Made by a program: the position numbers and the translations under genes. Shown one piece after another: positions 54,997-63,931 of a stretch of 64,000 nucleotides of DNA (position 1 is its first letter; each line of letters begins with the position of its first letter). The stretch spans positions 2,976,001-3,040,000 of the forward strand of contig OZ038454.1 of the NCBI GenBank assembly GCA_964036195.1. Direction: 5' to 3'. The stretch is from Sphaerolaimus hirsutus. Lineage: Eukaryota > Nematoda > Chromadorea > Monhysterida > Sphaerolaimidae. Under the pieces are notes generated by a model that was not told the origin of the DNA, did not search any database, and was given only the letters and a program-made list of their open reading frames with translations.

Positions 54997-55617
54997 TTAC
55001 AAAAAATTACTGGCTCTATGCCAAAGGCAATTTCCGTCGCAGGCTGCGGCAATTTTCTCGTCTTCATCCTTGAGATGGCAATGCGGTAGGGACATATCGA
55101 ATAGGGGGTGGCAGGCGTAGCCCACCAATTGCCAGGCCTTGACTATGGCCCTTCTACCATCGCAGGGGCCAATGTCACCGTTGCGGGGCCAGTCGTGATA
55201 GAGACCGTTTTCCAGATCATTAGCTCCAAGTAGCAAGTATTTTTCGTGCACGTGCAAGGCTGCCATGTGCTTGTTCTGTTCACACCCGGGCCACACATTG
55301 ATGATAGAATTCAGTTCTTGAGGTGAAGTAGCACCCATCAGGAAGGCATTTTGAAAAGGTCTCATGGCGTATTGCAGATGGAGGAACCGCTGCGCGAGCA
55401 GAAAACCCGCACGCCCCGCGTAAGGAGAGCGCTTGTGTCGCAATGCTTGAAAACATTCTATGTGAGTTGCCATGTTCATATCCCACAAATTTTTGAGACT
55501 CATGTTGAGAATATCTAGTTGTTCATTCACGACGATGTGTATTAGGTGCCTGACGCAGTCTAATTGACCGGGTTTGGTATCAGCTCGAAGATAAAAATCT
55601 CGGGGGTTGTTCAGCAT
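54997..55617 (-). CDS. Unrecognised Polinton-region protein (206 aa or longer)
   Basis: Open from ATG at 55617; the frame is also open upstream to an AG at about 55663 (CCATGCAG), so it may be the second exon of a spliced gene. Mixed alpha-helical composition with His and Cys near the C-terminus (CHLKDEDEK, CDGNCLWH). Ends 390 bases from the low-complexity left flank. No family recognised. Confidence 0.55.
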   Translation of the reverse strand: MLNNPRDFYLRADTKPGQLDCVRHLIHIVVNEQLDILNMSLKNLWDMNMATHIECFQALRHKRSPYAGRAGFLLAQRFLHLQYAMRPFQNAFLMGATSPQELNSIINVWPGCEQNKHMAALHVHEKYLLLGANDLENGLYHDWPRNGDIGPCDGRRAIVKAWQLVGYACHPLFDMSLPHCHLKDEDEKIAAACDGNCLWHRASNFL

Positions 55618-55751
55618 ATAAATTCTGCCTTTTCTATTGAACCAGAACTTTGGGAAAGTTCCTGCATGGCGGGGGAAAAATCACTTGTTGACTACTATTT
55701 TTGCTACTGTTATGTACTGTTATCACCCATCACCATGGTAGGGAGGGAAAA

Positions 55752-56291
55752 TCACTTGTAGTTGTTTATGTTGACTACTATATTGCCGTAGCGTCCGCTG
55801 GCGGCAGCATGTTTATCACTATTTCCACTGCCTTGCTGGGGGCAGCGTGGTTCTATGATACAAGTGTGATCACAAAATCCTTCTTCATCGTTACTATTAC
55901 CGGTGATATCACTCCAACGATAAATAATTCCCCATGGTTGCAGAATGTTGGTGGGTGTCGGTGACTCACTATTAATATTTTTCTTGACATTACACCCCAC
56001 GAGGTCTTCTCGGTCTTCGACCTCCATACCCTCTTGTTGATCATCCTCCGGCCCCTTGTTAACTAGCTTGAGATTTTCTGCTTGGTTCATTTTTTTGACT
56101 TTTTCCAAAAGTTTATCAATCACTGGTCCCTTAGTAAAACTGTCTTTTGTATTTTGGTGCTGGGGGTTGTTCGCCTGCGGCGGGGTCAGGGTATCTGGGT
56201 GGCGCACGCCCGTCATCGAAGCAGCCGTCTGTCGTTGTTGCTGAGTTGTTGCCTTCGGCTGTTCCTGTGGTCGGTCTGTGACGAATTGCAT
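55752..56291 (-). CDS. Unrecognised Gln/Asp-rich protein overlapping the upstream gene
   Basis: 179 codons from ATG at 56291. The N-terminal third is Gln/Thr/Pro-rich; the middle has a charged helical stretch (IDKLLEKVKKMNQAENLKL). It overlaps 161 bases of the 56131-56787 gene in another frame, and both frames look coding there. Splicing or frameshifting may join them; I cannot decide. Confidence 0.45.
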   Translation of the reverse strand: MQFVTDRPQEQPKATTQQQRQTAASMTGVRHPDTLTPPQANNPQHQNTKDSFTKGPVIDKLLEKVKKMNQAENLKLVNKGPEDDQQEGMEVEDREDLVGCNVKKNINSESPTPTNILQPWGIIYRWSDITGNSNDEEGFCDHTCIIEPRCPQQGSGNSDKHAAASGRYGNIVVNINNYK

Positions 56292-56787
56292 CGATCATTT
56301 TTTCATGTCTTATTCTGCACCCACGACATAATTTGACTTGCACTTCCACACTGTCGTCGCTATAAAGCTTTGACGGTAAATATTTGGTGCGTGTCTCGCA
56401 CATCCTACAAAGTGCAAACTGTAGGAACTTGTAAGAGAACATTGTGCAGAGGGGAAAGTTCATTTTTCTCCGCTTGTAGACAATTTCTCGGCGTTCGCGC
56501 CCATAAATTCCACCAAAACCACCGTCATTTTGCTTTTGTTTATCAATTAGCAAGTTTTGTTTTTCATCTAATCCATCACCTTGAGACGGGTCTTCTGGTA
56601 CCAGTAGTGGTGGTGGGTGTTGACTGTCCTGGTTGTCCTCCATAGCTCGCTCGATAGCGGCCTCGGCGGCTTTGTGGGTTGCTGAAGCCACTTTGGTGGC
56701 CAAGTGTGCTGCCATCGTGTTGTGTAAAAGTTGGTTGGTCGGTCGGAGAGTAGTTGCTTCGGGTTGCTTCGGGAGCTGGAATCGCAT
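56131..56787 (-). CDS. Unrecognised protein with a CxxC...CxxC motif (218 aa)
   Basis: ATG at 56787; TATAAAAAGG lies about 30 bases upstream on the minus strand. The N-terminal half is polar with a helical Ala-rich stretch (VASATHKAAEAAIERAME). Residues around 125-170 carry CRMC and CRGC 30 residues apart in a basic context, a plausible zinc ribbon. The C-terminus is Pro-rich. Divergent to the spliced dUTPase-like gene, sharing a 210-bp intergenic region. Confidence 0.55.
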   Translation of the reverse strand: MRFQLPKQPEATTLRPTNQLLHNTMAAHLATKVASATHKAAEAAIERAMEDNQDSQHPPPLLVPEDPSQGDGLDEKQNLLIDKQKQNDGGFGGIYGRERREIVYKRRKMNFPLCTMFSYKFLQFALCRMCETRTKYLPSKLYSDDSVEVQVKLCRGCRIRHEKMIDAIRHRPTTGTAEGNNSATTTDGCFDDGRAPPRYPDPAAGEQPPAPKYKRQFY

Positions 56788-56814
56788 ATGAAAGAGAATG
56801 GGAAAATTTTCTGC

Positions 56815-56826
56815 CTTTTTATACCG
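56815..56826 (-). promoter_or_regulatory. TATA box for the 56131-56787 gene
   Basis: Minus-strand TATAAAAAGG about 30-35 bases upstream of the ATG. Spacing is short but consistent with a compact viral-type promoter. Confidence 0.5.
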
Positions 56827-56946
56827 ATATCCTACCCAACATAAGAATTTTTTATGGGAATTTTTTTATTAGTCATTACCTTTTATGGAAAACTGTAAAA
56901 TTTATTAGTCATAAAGTATTATGACTAGTCATGAAATTGCCGGTGG

Positions 56947-56956
56947 GTATATTTAA
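56947..56956 (+). promoter_or_regulatory. TATA box for the spliced dUTPase-like gene
   Basis: GTATATTTAA about 45-50 bases upstream of the ATG at 57000, the only TATA-like site in the plus-strand leader. Confidence 0.5.
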
Positions 56957-56999
56957 TGGTGGTTAGTTGAGCCTAAAAATTTCATTTTGGAGCATCATC

Positions 57000-57964
57000 A
57001 TGGAAGGCAACAACCAAAAGCCACCAACCACCCACCCAGCCATATTTTTTGGTGAAAGACCCATGCAAATTGCATTTCAAAAAATCACGAGCAATGCCTT
57101 CTCCCCCAATTATCGGTATGATGATGTCGGGTTCAAGGTGTACTCAGCTTACGAGTACCACATACCACCAGGAGGGCGATGCTACATCATGTTGGACTTG
57201 CGCTTTCGAAACCCTTGGGGGGTGTATTTGAGGGTATCTAACCAGATGTGCTTGGCTTTGTTCTATGGTGTAATGGCCATTAATGGTGAGTTCACTAGTG
57301 ATAAGTTGAGTAGGTTGACGAGAGGTTGACTGAAACACCACTCATTGGGCAGATTTAATCGACACCGGTGGAAATTGCGGCATTTTATTGCTCAATACAT
57401 CGACGAGACCTTTCTTTGTATTTCGAGGAATGCACATAGCCAACATAGTGCTCGAGAAATACATGGTACCGAAAATGGTGGAATTACCTCCCGACGCCCC
57501 CCTCAAATCCAGCTTCTGCATGAACGGGGAGCGGGAATTTCATGATTTCCTCACGCGGATGGATTTTGCGAGTGGAAAAAACCCCATCCCCTCAACTAAT
57601 GGTAAGTAAGTCTGTAGGACATGAAAAAACATTACCCATCTCAACTTTTTACTATTACTACGATATAGTGAATGACGACACTGAGATCTTGGAAGATGAA
57701 GATTACCGATACAAAGAAATATGGGGCAGTTCCTGGTACACACCTAAATGCCCCTCGACATTCTGTGATATGAAATCATTCAAGAAATGGCCTGCATACC
57801 AACAGTTTTGCCTTCCACTGGAGCCCACGTTGGAGAATTGCGAAAGCGACCCGGATATCAACAGGATGAAACGTCAAGCCAAACGAAACATTTACTTGTC
57901 CTGGGACAAGCCGTTCATGACGAGTGATGAGAAGAGTTTATCCGAATGGAAACGAATTGATTAA
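57000..57964 (+). CDS. Spliced gene with dUTPase-like domain (276 aa, three exons)
   Basis: Exons 57000-57285, 57353-57601 and 57669-57964 join in one frame (831 nt with stop). Both introns are 67 nt, phase 1, with GTGAGT...GCAG and GTAAGT...ATAG. The start is ATG at 57000 in a good context (CATCATGGA). Residues about 40-150 follow the trimeric dUTPase fold: DDVGFKVYSAYEYHIPPG (motif 1), then NPWGVYLRVSN...LAL where motif 2 (PRSGLA) belongs, then LIDTGGNCGILLLN (motif 3) and FRGMHIANIVLEKY (motif 4). The Ser of motif 2 and the YRG of motif 3 are not conserved and the Gly-rich motif 5 is missing. A 110-residue acidic, Trp-containing tail has no known match. Catalysis is therefore doubtful; a structural or regulatory use of the fold is possible. 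Confidence 0.7.
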
Positions 57965-57968
57965 TTGA

Positions 57969-58493
57969 TCATTTTTTTATTACATTTTTTGCGGCGCTTG
58001 ACAATTGACCCATAATTGTCGTCAAAGTAGTTGCGAATAACGTGAAAAATAAATATCTCACATCGTGTTTGCAAATCAGTGATATAATTCGCAAAACAAC
58101 ATTTTTATTTTTAATCGGCTTACACAAAAACATCAATTTTAGAAAAATGAGTGCAAATAAGCCACAAGTGTCTGAGGCTTTCTTTTGTATCACAACGGTG
58201 TTGAAACTAAAAGTACAATCCTTGGCAAATTGTAATTTAATATCATTGATCACCCTGCGTGACAAATTCTGCCGACCTAATGAATCAAAAATGAACATAT
58301 GATCACGAGATATTCTATATATGGTTATAAAATGACCCCAAGTCAAATCTGGATATTGTAGAAAGCATACGACGCCTCGCCCCACCAAAATAACTTTGTT
58401 CAAGTCTACATCGCCTAAAATCACGCATTTGGCACCATTTTGGTCTAAGACCGTATCACCACTAATTATGGTTTTGATGTCTCCCACCTCCAT
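57969..58493 (-). CDS. Adenain-like cysteine protease (maturation protease)
   Basis: 174 codons, ATG at 58493. LTWGHFITIY gives the catalytic His, FIFDSLGRQN the acidic residue region, and KASDTCGLFALIF the nucleophile Cys, in the order and spacing of adenovirus/Polinton (Ulp1-like) proteases. Expected to process capsid proteins during assembly. It ends four bases from the convergent end of the plus-strand dUTPase-like gene and starts 41 bases after the capsid gene. Confidence 0.85.
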   Translation of the reverse strand: MEVGDIKTIISGDTVLDQNGAKCVILGDVDLNKVILVGRGVVCFLQYPDLTWGHFITIYRISRDHMFIFDSLGRQNLSRRVINDIKLQFAKDCTFSFNTVVIQKKASDTCGLFALIFLKLMFLCKPIKNKNVVLRIISLICKHDVRYLFFTLFATTLTTIMGQLSSAAKNVIKK

Positions 58494-58534
58494 ATCTCTC
58501 CCCTTTCACAAATACCACGCCTGCTCACCACTGA

Positions 58535-59977
58535 TTAATAATGAGCGTTAGACAAAATAGTACGGTCTGGGTGCAAATGAAGTGAGGCAATGTTGAAACA
58601 ATAAACTAAAATGACCAGACCGGATGCTGGTGTTACCTCGTGGAATGAAAAGTCGATGCCTAGTGAACCGATCGACAATAGATCAGTTTTCTGCGCACTC
58701 ACTGGGCAAACTACGGGGTCGAAACTTAGGGCGAACATATTGTGTTTAAATTCATCGAAAGATAAACAGTTTTTCACATCAAAATTTTTCTTCAGAGATC
58801 TGTACAATTCAGAAAAAGCCAAAGCGTAACCCAAATCCGTCGTGTTGAGGTCTGCTTTGTCGAAATAAAAAGGTACCATTGGGTGGCGGGTTGCACCGAA
58901 CAGCATCGCCGCCCTTTCTATTTTGAATGGTTTGAAACAAAATTTTGCTTTTCTCACATCTTGAGTCAAGTACCGATCTCCTTCTATCATTTGAACTATA
59001 CAAAAGTTTGGTAACCTCCCAGAGTAAATAGCCTGTTGGGATGTTTGTTTAAGGTTCCCGGGCACGTTTACCCGTATAACTCGAGTATTTAGAAAATGTA
59101 TTTTTAATGGTCTTCTTCCCACTGCTCTTTCCACAGCTATGGCGCATTCTGAACTGGGTTGCAAATGCAATGCAAACAGTTGTATTCTGGACACTTTTAT
59201 TTTGTATTTTTTAGCAGAATCAGCTACTATCGGGTTGAAACATTCTATACAAAATTGATCATTGTGTCTTACCAACTCTATAGTGAGTGGGTATCCCGCT
59301 GGCCATCGGGGTTTAGTGGCAAAAAGGTCTAAAGCTAATTTCGAATATGTAATGCATGTTTTACCCCCCGCTATTAGAGACGCTCTTTGTTTGAAACTCT
59401 CAGAAGAGTCCATTTCTATATCCGTTGTGTAATTTTCATTAAAAAATCCAGCTATTTCTTTCTCCTTATACACGTCATCCATGTTAAGCAATAGTTTGTG
59501 TCTCATATTAGCCATATACCCGTAGGTGTCGGAAATGTCCATAATTAAAGCATCCTTGCTAAACAGTTTCACACTGCGCCAGCACGTGCTACCAAAACCC
59601 GGTATCAGGGCTACTTTGTCTAAAGTGGAAGTTGTTACTGCATCGTCCCCCGTCCCCGTCGTTATGGATGCTGGTATGTCTGTACCATCTTCGTTTACGA
59701 CATTAAACTTCATGCGCACATAAATATTCGCTAAATCGATGTAATACTGGGAGGAATCAATTGTCCATGTCCAACTGGTATTGTAATCATTGTGTTGTAT
59801 TGTTAGAGGAACTTCGAAGAGTTGTGATTGAATAAATGTAGAATCTATAGCTGGTGCTGAATAATAATTTACTTCATCGGCTGTGATGAATGTAGATGAC
59901 GGGTCGACTTTTTGCTTGAGTACAGTTTCCGGCATAAAAACTTGGGCGCCGGAGTTGTTAGATGTGGAAGCTGCCAT
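58535..59977 (-). CDS. Major capsid protein, double-jelly-roll type (F54H12.2-like)
   Basis: 480 codons, ATG at 59977. The N-terminal part (QYYIDLANIYVRMKFNVVN) and the region around VALIPGFGSTCWRSVKLF match the widespread invertebrate F54H12.2-like proteins, which are Polinton-type major capsid proteins. Length is usual for the family and the frame is intact. TATATATATAAAGG lies about 45 bases upstream. It stands between the core-like and protease genes, the usual structural block. Confidence 0.85.
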   Translation of the reverse strand: MAASTSNNSGAQVFMPETVLKQKVDPSSTFITADEVNYYSAPAIDSTFIQSQLFEVPLTIQHNDYNTSWTWTIDSSQYYIDLANIYVRMKFNVVNEDGTDIPASITTGTGDDAVTTSTLDKVALIPGFGSTCWRSVKLFSKDALIMDISDTYGYMANMRHKLLLNMDDVYKEKEIAGFFNENYTTDIEMDSSESFKQRASLIAGGKTCITYSKLALDLFATKPRWPAGYPLTIELVRHNDQFCIECFNPIVADSAKKYKIKVSRIQLFALHLQPSSECAIAVERAVGRRPLKIHFLNTRVIRVNVPGNLKQTSQQAIYSGRLPNFCIVQMIEGDRYLTQDVRKAKFCFKPFKIERAAMLFGATRHPMVPFYFDKADLNTTDLGYALAFSELYRSLKKNFDVKNCLSFDEFKHNMFALSFDPVVCPVSAQKTDLLSIGSLGIDFSFHEVTPASGLVILVYCFNIASLHLHPDRTILSNAHY

Positions 59978-60021
59978 TTTGAGAAATTATTCAATCTGAA
60001 TTGAATACCTTCTTTGGTTAC

Positions 60022-60037
60022 CTTTATATATATATAG
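60022..60037 (-). promoter_or_regulatory. TATA box for the major capsid gene
   Basis: Minus-strand TATATATATAAAGG, about 45-60 bases upstream of the capsid ATG at 59977 and just downstream of the core-like gene's stop, so it would act as an internal promoter of the structural block. Confidence 0.5.
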
Positions 60038-60054
60038 GGTGAAGGGTTCACCAA

Positions 60055-60504
60055 TTAACGTGGAAATACCGGGATAGAAACTGGAAACTTCTTCTTTTTA
60101 CTGCGCCTTTTGCGACCTTTACCAGTCCTCTTTTTACCTTTACCAAAATTATTTTTCCACAACCCAGACAATCGTTTTCTTCCACGCTTCCTACCCCTAC
60201 GTCTTCTGCCCTTGCCCTTGGTAGTCGTTTTCTTCCCTTTACCGATTTGTTTAACCTGTTTCTTTTTTCTTTTCTTTTTTTCACTCCCAGTTGACCTTAC
60301 GGCATTTCTACTTTCACTAGTGACCATGGGTTCTGCTAGAGATCTCGTAGTGACAACGTCCGATGGACCTAATCCTACCAGACCTGTAAAATTGGCATTT
60401 CTCTCTATATTTTTCTCATAAAAGGATGAATCTGGGGGTTTGAAAACTCCTCCACTACTAAATTTGTGTATTCGTTCACAATCTTTTTCTGAATCTGGGT
60501 CCAT
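60055..60504 (-). CDS. Very basic core-like protein (149 aa)
   Basis: ATG at 60504. The first 70 residues are mixed; residues about 75-140 are mainly Lys, Arg and Gly (KGKGRRRRGRKRGRKR and similar) and end PVSIPVFPR. Composition and position next to the capsid genes fit a genome-condensing core protein, like adenovirus pVII or the basic proteins of related elements. Homology cannot be shown from composition alone. Confidence 0.6.
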   Translation of the reverse strand: MDPDSEKDCERIHKFSSGGVFKPPDSSFYEKNIERNANFTGLVGLGPSDVVTTRSLAEPMVTSESRNAVRSTGSEKKKRKKKQVKQIGKGKKTTTKGKGRRRRGRKRGRKRLSGLWKNNFGKGKKRTGKGRKRRSKKKKFPVSIPVFPR

Positions 60505-60507
60505 AAT

Positions 60508-61551
60508 TTATTGCAGCATTGGGCGTTTTCTTATCATTAAAGACATAAAAATCCTGGTGTGTGGTGCTATTCTCACGTATGAGCCGTTTTCGTGATACAG
60601 GGAAAATTGTAATCTATTGGTATACACAGAATCAAATGGGTGAAATTTTTGTTGAATAGGTTGATAATCAACGTCTTGGATAACCTGGTTTTTATCCAAG
60701 AAAATATTTCCTAATGCAACTTTGTTGCAACCGAAAAGTGTTTTTTGAAGAGTGGAAACTTCGGCTATATATACTATTTGGCTGCCGCGAAAAAAACCTG
60801 AGCTAGGGAATACTAAATCTCCATTCTCCAGTAAATGATTTTTTAGTGATAACAAATTTCTAAGTTCTTCAGATACTATCAACATGGGAATGTTTGTTTT
60901 CACTGTAAAAATTTTATCTCCGTGTTCTTGAAATTCCAATATAGGATGTATTTTTTTTCCCACCACAGACGAAATGGGTGATAAGTTTCCATCTTTCAAC
61001 AAATGCATGGAATTTTCAACATTGACTAATCCCTCCTCATTACGTTTCAAATCTTCAAATGGGACATGTCTCCGCTTTCTACTCCCCGTTAAAGGTGGCG
61101 TATAAAATTTTGTTTCAGGTCGTTGATATGCTTCTATTGAATCAAAAAGGTGATGCCAATGGGGTTTATTCTTCTCTTTCAAGTCTTGTAAATTATCACA
61201 CTGTTCTGCATTTTTGAATGAGTCTGTCACGCACTTGAGCAATTCGTGACTGCTGGGTATTCTGAGAAATTTATCTTTTATCATGAGATTAGAAAAATCT
61301 AACTCACTATAGTGGAACTTTGAATTAAAATCATATACCAGATGGTATTTATCGTGTCTACGATGTTCTATAACAGCTTCAGAGCGGTCTACATGTGAAA
61401 AAGATATCGAAGTCATGCATATTTCCCAACTTTGAGACAGGTTGAACTGAATATTACTGGGGAAATCATAAACCATATCAGAGGCGGTATAATCTTCATT
61501 ATTGGGTTCCAAAACGATATCTATGTGGTATTCATTAGATTTTGGTTCCAT
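60508..61551 (-). CDS. Candidate minor capsid (penton-like) protein (347 aa)
   Basis: ATG at 61551 (the open frame extends to a TTG at 61578, which I reject). Begins MEPKSNEYHIDIVLEPNN and is rich in beta-forming segments; FNLSQSWEICMTSISFSH and PMLIVSEELRNLL are of the type seen in Polinton minor capsid proteins. It overlaps the end of the small membrane protein gene by 17 nt and is followed after three bases by the core-like gene. The assignment rests mainly on position and size. Confidence 0.55.
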   Translation of the reverse strand: MEPKSNEYHIDIVLEPNNEDYTASDMVYDFPSNIQFNLSQSWEICMTSISFSHVDRSEAVIEHRRHDKYHLVYDFNSKFHYSELDFSNLMIKDKFLRIPSSHELLKCVTDSFKNAEQCDNLQDLKEKNKPHWHHLFDSIEAYQRPETKFYTPPLTGSRKRRHVPFEDLKRNEEGLVNVENSMHLLKDGNLSPISSVVGKKIHPILEFQEHGDKIFTVKTNIPMLIVSEELRNLLSLKNHLLENGDLVFPSSGFFRGSQIVYIAEVSTLQKTLFGCNKVALGNIFLDKNQVIQDVDYQPIQQKFHPFDSVYTNRLQFSLYHENGSYVRIAPHTRIFMSLMIRKRPMLQ

Positions 61552-61894
61552 AATTAGTGTGATTCCTGTGATTAGCAAAAATTAAATCGTAAATATGTTC
61601 CTGAGCTGAATTTTTATCTAGAACTCTCAAAAATGCCCTTAATATATCGGGGGATTTTTCATATATAATGTTTGGTGGTAATCTGGTGGAAATATATATC
61701 AGTATGATTATCACAGTAAGCAGTTGAACACACGTCACTCCGACTTGAACAACTAGCTTTTTACTCAAATTACACGTAAACGATGACCTCTTTTGAGACA
61801 CGGGTGGAGACATTACTAGAGGTTCTGTGGTGTGATTATAAGCTTCTACATTAGTATTATTCATCTTGGTTGTTGAGCGAGTTCTCCTCGACAT
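61535..61894 (-). CDS. Small single-pass membrane protein (119 aa)
   Basis: ATG at 61894, inside the end of the integrase gene (38-nt overlap). One clear transmembrane segment, VGVTCVQLLTVIIILIYIS, around residues 50-70, preceded by a polar Asn/Thr/Ser-rich N-terminus. Small membrane proteins are common in this gene block; role unknown. Confidence 0.6.
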   Translation of the reverse strand: MSRRTRSTTKMNNTNVEAYNHTTEPLVMSPPVSQKRSSFTCNLSKKLVVQVGVTCVQLLTVIIILIYISTRLPPNIIYEKSPDILRAFLRVLDKNSAQEHIYDLIFANHRNHTNYGTKI

Positions 61895-62912
61895 TTACAA
61901 AGTCTTGAGCGTAATAAACTTTTGGGAGTAATTCAGATTCGGAAGCGTTTTTCACTTTTGCTATTCGATATGTGTATGGTATGAACGTATCTTTTATTTT
62001 TGCTATGTAATAAATGTTTGAGGAAAACTTTTGATCAGTTGACTTTGCAAAAGTTTTGTGAATTCGAACTCTAACCGGGTCATTAATATCAAATTTGCGC
62101 TTGGGTCTCTTCTCGATAGGTATATTCTTCAAGGATCCTTTTTCTAGTTTTGGCTGAAATCTCAATTTAAATATATCACGATCATTTAAGATATTCAACT
62201 GAATAGGTGCTTTATACCCCAAATACTTTCGGGGGGTCCTATTTATAGCATCCACTATGTATTTCAAAGCAAAGTAATATCTCCTGTGCTTAGTAGTGGC
62301 GTAAAATCTAGCTAATCTCAAACGTATTGTAGAAATTATTCGCTCAACTGGTGAGTTTTTTTGGTAGCTGGCTAATGGGGTCAAAGTAATCTTTTCTTTG
62401 GACAAAAATTCTGTAAATTCTTTGCTTAAAAATTCTGCTGCATAATCACAAAATACCGTCTCCACGCTACCGCCTCTTGTTTCTACTTCACGCAAAATTT
62501 CTTCAAATTTCTTCTTAATGTGTGTGGCCGACTTGGACTTGCATATTCTAAAATGGATCATATCCGAAAATGTGTCTACGGCTAATAGTACAGCTGTATT
62601 ACCATAATTAGTTTTGGGTGGTCCTAAAAAGGCCAAATCTATACTTAAACAATCATACAAACCTGTACTAATTACGGGACGCGTACGTCTTTTTAATGTC
62701 TTTGTCTGCTTGGTAAACACGTATCCTCTCTGTTTTTTCAACCATTCTAAAACTTGATCACGTTTTATGTTTTTGTCGTACTTGCGTGCTTCGTCGAAAA
62801 GCACCTGGGTTCTGGCGAACAAACCCTGAGTTATTTTTTTTGCAGTTATTCTTCCTTTTCTATATTTTCCGTACCACAAATATTTCAATAATGCATCTGT
62901 TTTTTTATTCAT
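61857..62912 (-). CDS. Retroviral-type integrase (Polinton/F54H12.3-like), 351 aa
   Basis: ATG at 62912; an upstream GTG at 62930 is open but not needed. Catalytic triad: Asp in LSIDLAFLGP, Asp in VFCDYAAEFLSKEF, Glu in NSPVERIISTIRLRL, in correct order and spacing. The N-terminal region (LLKYLWYGKYRKGR) and the C-terminal FDINDPVRVRIHK small-barrel region match the Polinton integrases annotated as F54H12.3-like. It should insert the element into host DNA. The triad is complete and the frame intact. Confidence 0.88.
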   Translation of the reverse strand: MNKKTDALLKYLWYGKYRKGRITAKKITQGLFARTQVLFDEARKYDKNIKRDQVLEWLKKQRGYVFTKQTKTLKRRTRPVISTGLYDCLSIDLAFLGPPKTNYGNTAVLLAVDTFSDMIHFRICKSKSATHIKKKFEEILREVETRGGSVETVFCDYAAEFLSKEFTEFLSKEKITLTPLASYQKNSPVERIISTIRLRLARFYATTKHRRYYFALKYIVDAINRTPRKYLGYKAPIQLNILNDRDIFKLRFQPKLEKGSLKNIPIEKRPKRKFDINDPVRVRIHKTFAKSTDQKFSSNIYYIAKIKDTFIPYTYRIAKVKNASESELLPKVYYAQDFVNVEENSLNNQDE

Positions 62913-62940
62913 TTTAGCAGTTCCCCACACCCGGTATTAA

Positions 62941-63930
62941 TTACCAAGTATTCTGAAGCCAATAAAATTGTTGTTGTCGTTGCTGACGATTTCGGCTGCG
63001 ATTCTTTTTTTTACCCTTACCTAAAATATCTAGTAATTGTCGTTTGTGTGATGCTCGTGTGTGTTGGCGTAATTTGTTCATGTGATCCCAAAACTCGTCG
63101 AATCCTAATGGAGGTGTTAAGTTGGGGTAAAGTTTGGAACCTAGAGCTTTTAACGTAAATTTGGCAATATATCGAATGATATCTGAATAATTTGATTTTT
63201 CCACGGCCTTTCCTGCAGTTACGACTTGGTTTTGTTTGTCTACCCACACTCTACCCGTATATCTTCGGTGCAATTCTTTCATTTTATCCACCAACTCATC
63301 CGGATCATTATTTTTAAATTGAATAGTTGGGGTACCTTTCAGGGCTGGTGGTTTTTTCTCTTGTTGTGTTGATGAGGAAGGAAGAGGTTCGTCATTTTCT
63401 CCTGATGAGTCTTTGTCACCAAAATTCAACAGTCGTCTAGCTTGAGTCGGTTCTTCTACTTTCACTTGATGACGACGAGCGCTTTTTCGAGAGGATTTTT
63501 CAGCTGATGGTTGGGGTTCACTTTGTTGATAAAGTGGAAAAAAAGAAGGTGTCGAGTGTTTACCAGGTGATTCAGCTTGGAACTGGGGTGATTCGGGGGT
63601 ACCGTATACTGCTGGTGAGGGGGGTTGTGGCGGGGGGGATTGGCGTGGATGCGGATCATCATTATAGCCGCTCAGATTGATAGTTTGAGGTATTTTGGTT
63701 GGTGAGTTGTTTGCATTCGTTTCTTTAACACTATTCAATACTAAAGATAATTTATTTCTCGCTGCTAGTAGTAGATGATATTTTTGAGCGTCTGTTAATT
63801 TTTTGCTTTTGAGTATTTCTTCTATGAGTTTTTGAAATTGTTCTTTGCCTACTTGCTCATCCACAAACTTTTTTAATACATATTTAAAGTCATTCACATT
63901 TATGCTACTACCTCTATGTTGATTAGCCAT
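62941..63930 (-). CDS. Unrecognised Polinton protein with basic C-terminus (329 aa)
   Basis: ATG at 63930. Residues 1-70 are helical and charged (EEILKSKKLTDAQKYHLLLA), residues 90-210 are Pro/Ser/Gln-rich and disordered, residues 220-300 form a folded region (YTGRVWVDKQN, LTPPLGFDEFWDHM), and the end is KGKKKNRSRNRQQRQQQ. Immediately upstream of the integrase. It may be a virion or DNA-binding protein; no family recognised. Confidence 0.55.
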   Translation of the reverse strand: MANQHRGSSINVNDFKYVLKKFVDEQVGKEQFQKLIEEILKSKKLTDAQKYHLLLAARNKLSLVLNSVKETNANNSPTKIPQTINLSGYNDDPHPRQSPPPQPPSPAVYGTPESPQFQAESPGKHSTPSFFPLYQQSEPQPSAEKSSRKSARRHQVKVEEPTQARRLLNFGDKDSSGENDEPLPSSSTQQEKKPPALKGTPTIQFKNNDPDELVDKMKELHRRYTGRVWVDKQNQVVTAGKAVEKSNYSDIIRYIAKFTLKALGSKLYPNLTPPLGFDEFWDHMNKLRQHTRASHKRQLLDILGKGKKKNRSRNRQQRQQQFYWLQNTW

Positions 63931-63931
63931 A

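Noticed and set aside
56967..57329. Unspliced 120-residue dUTPase-like protein starting at 56967
   Set aside because: That start is TTG and the frame runs into intron 1; the ATG at 57000 with two introns gives a longer domain with motifs 3 and 4.
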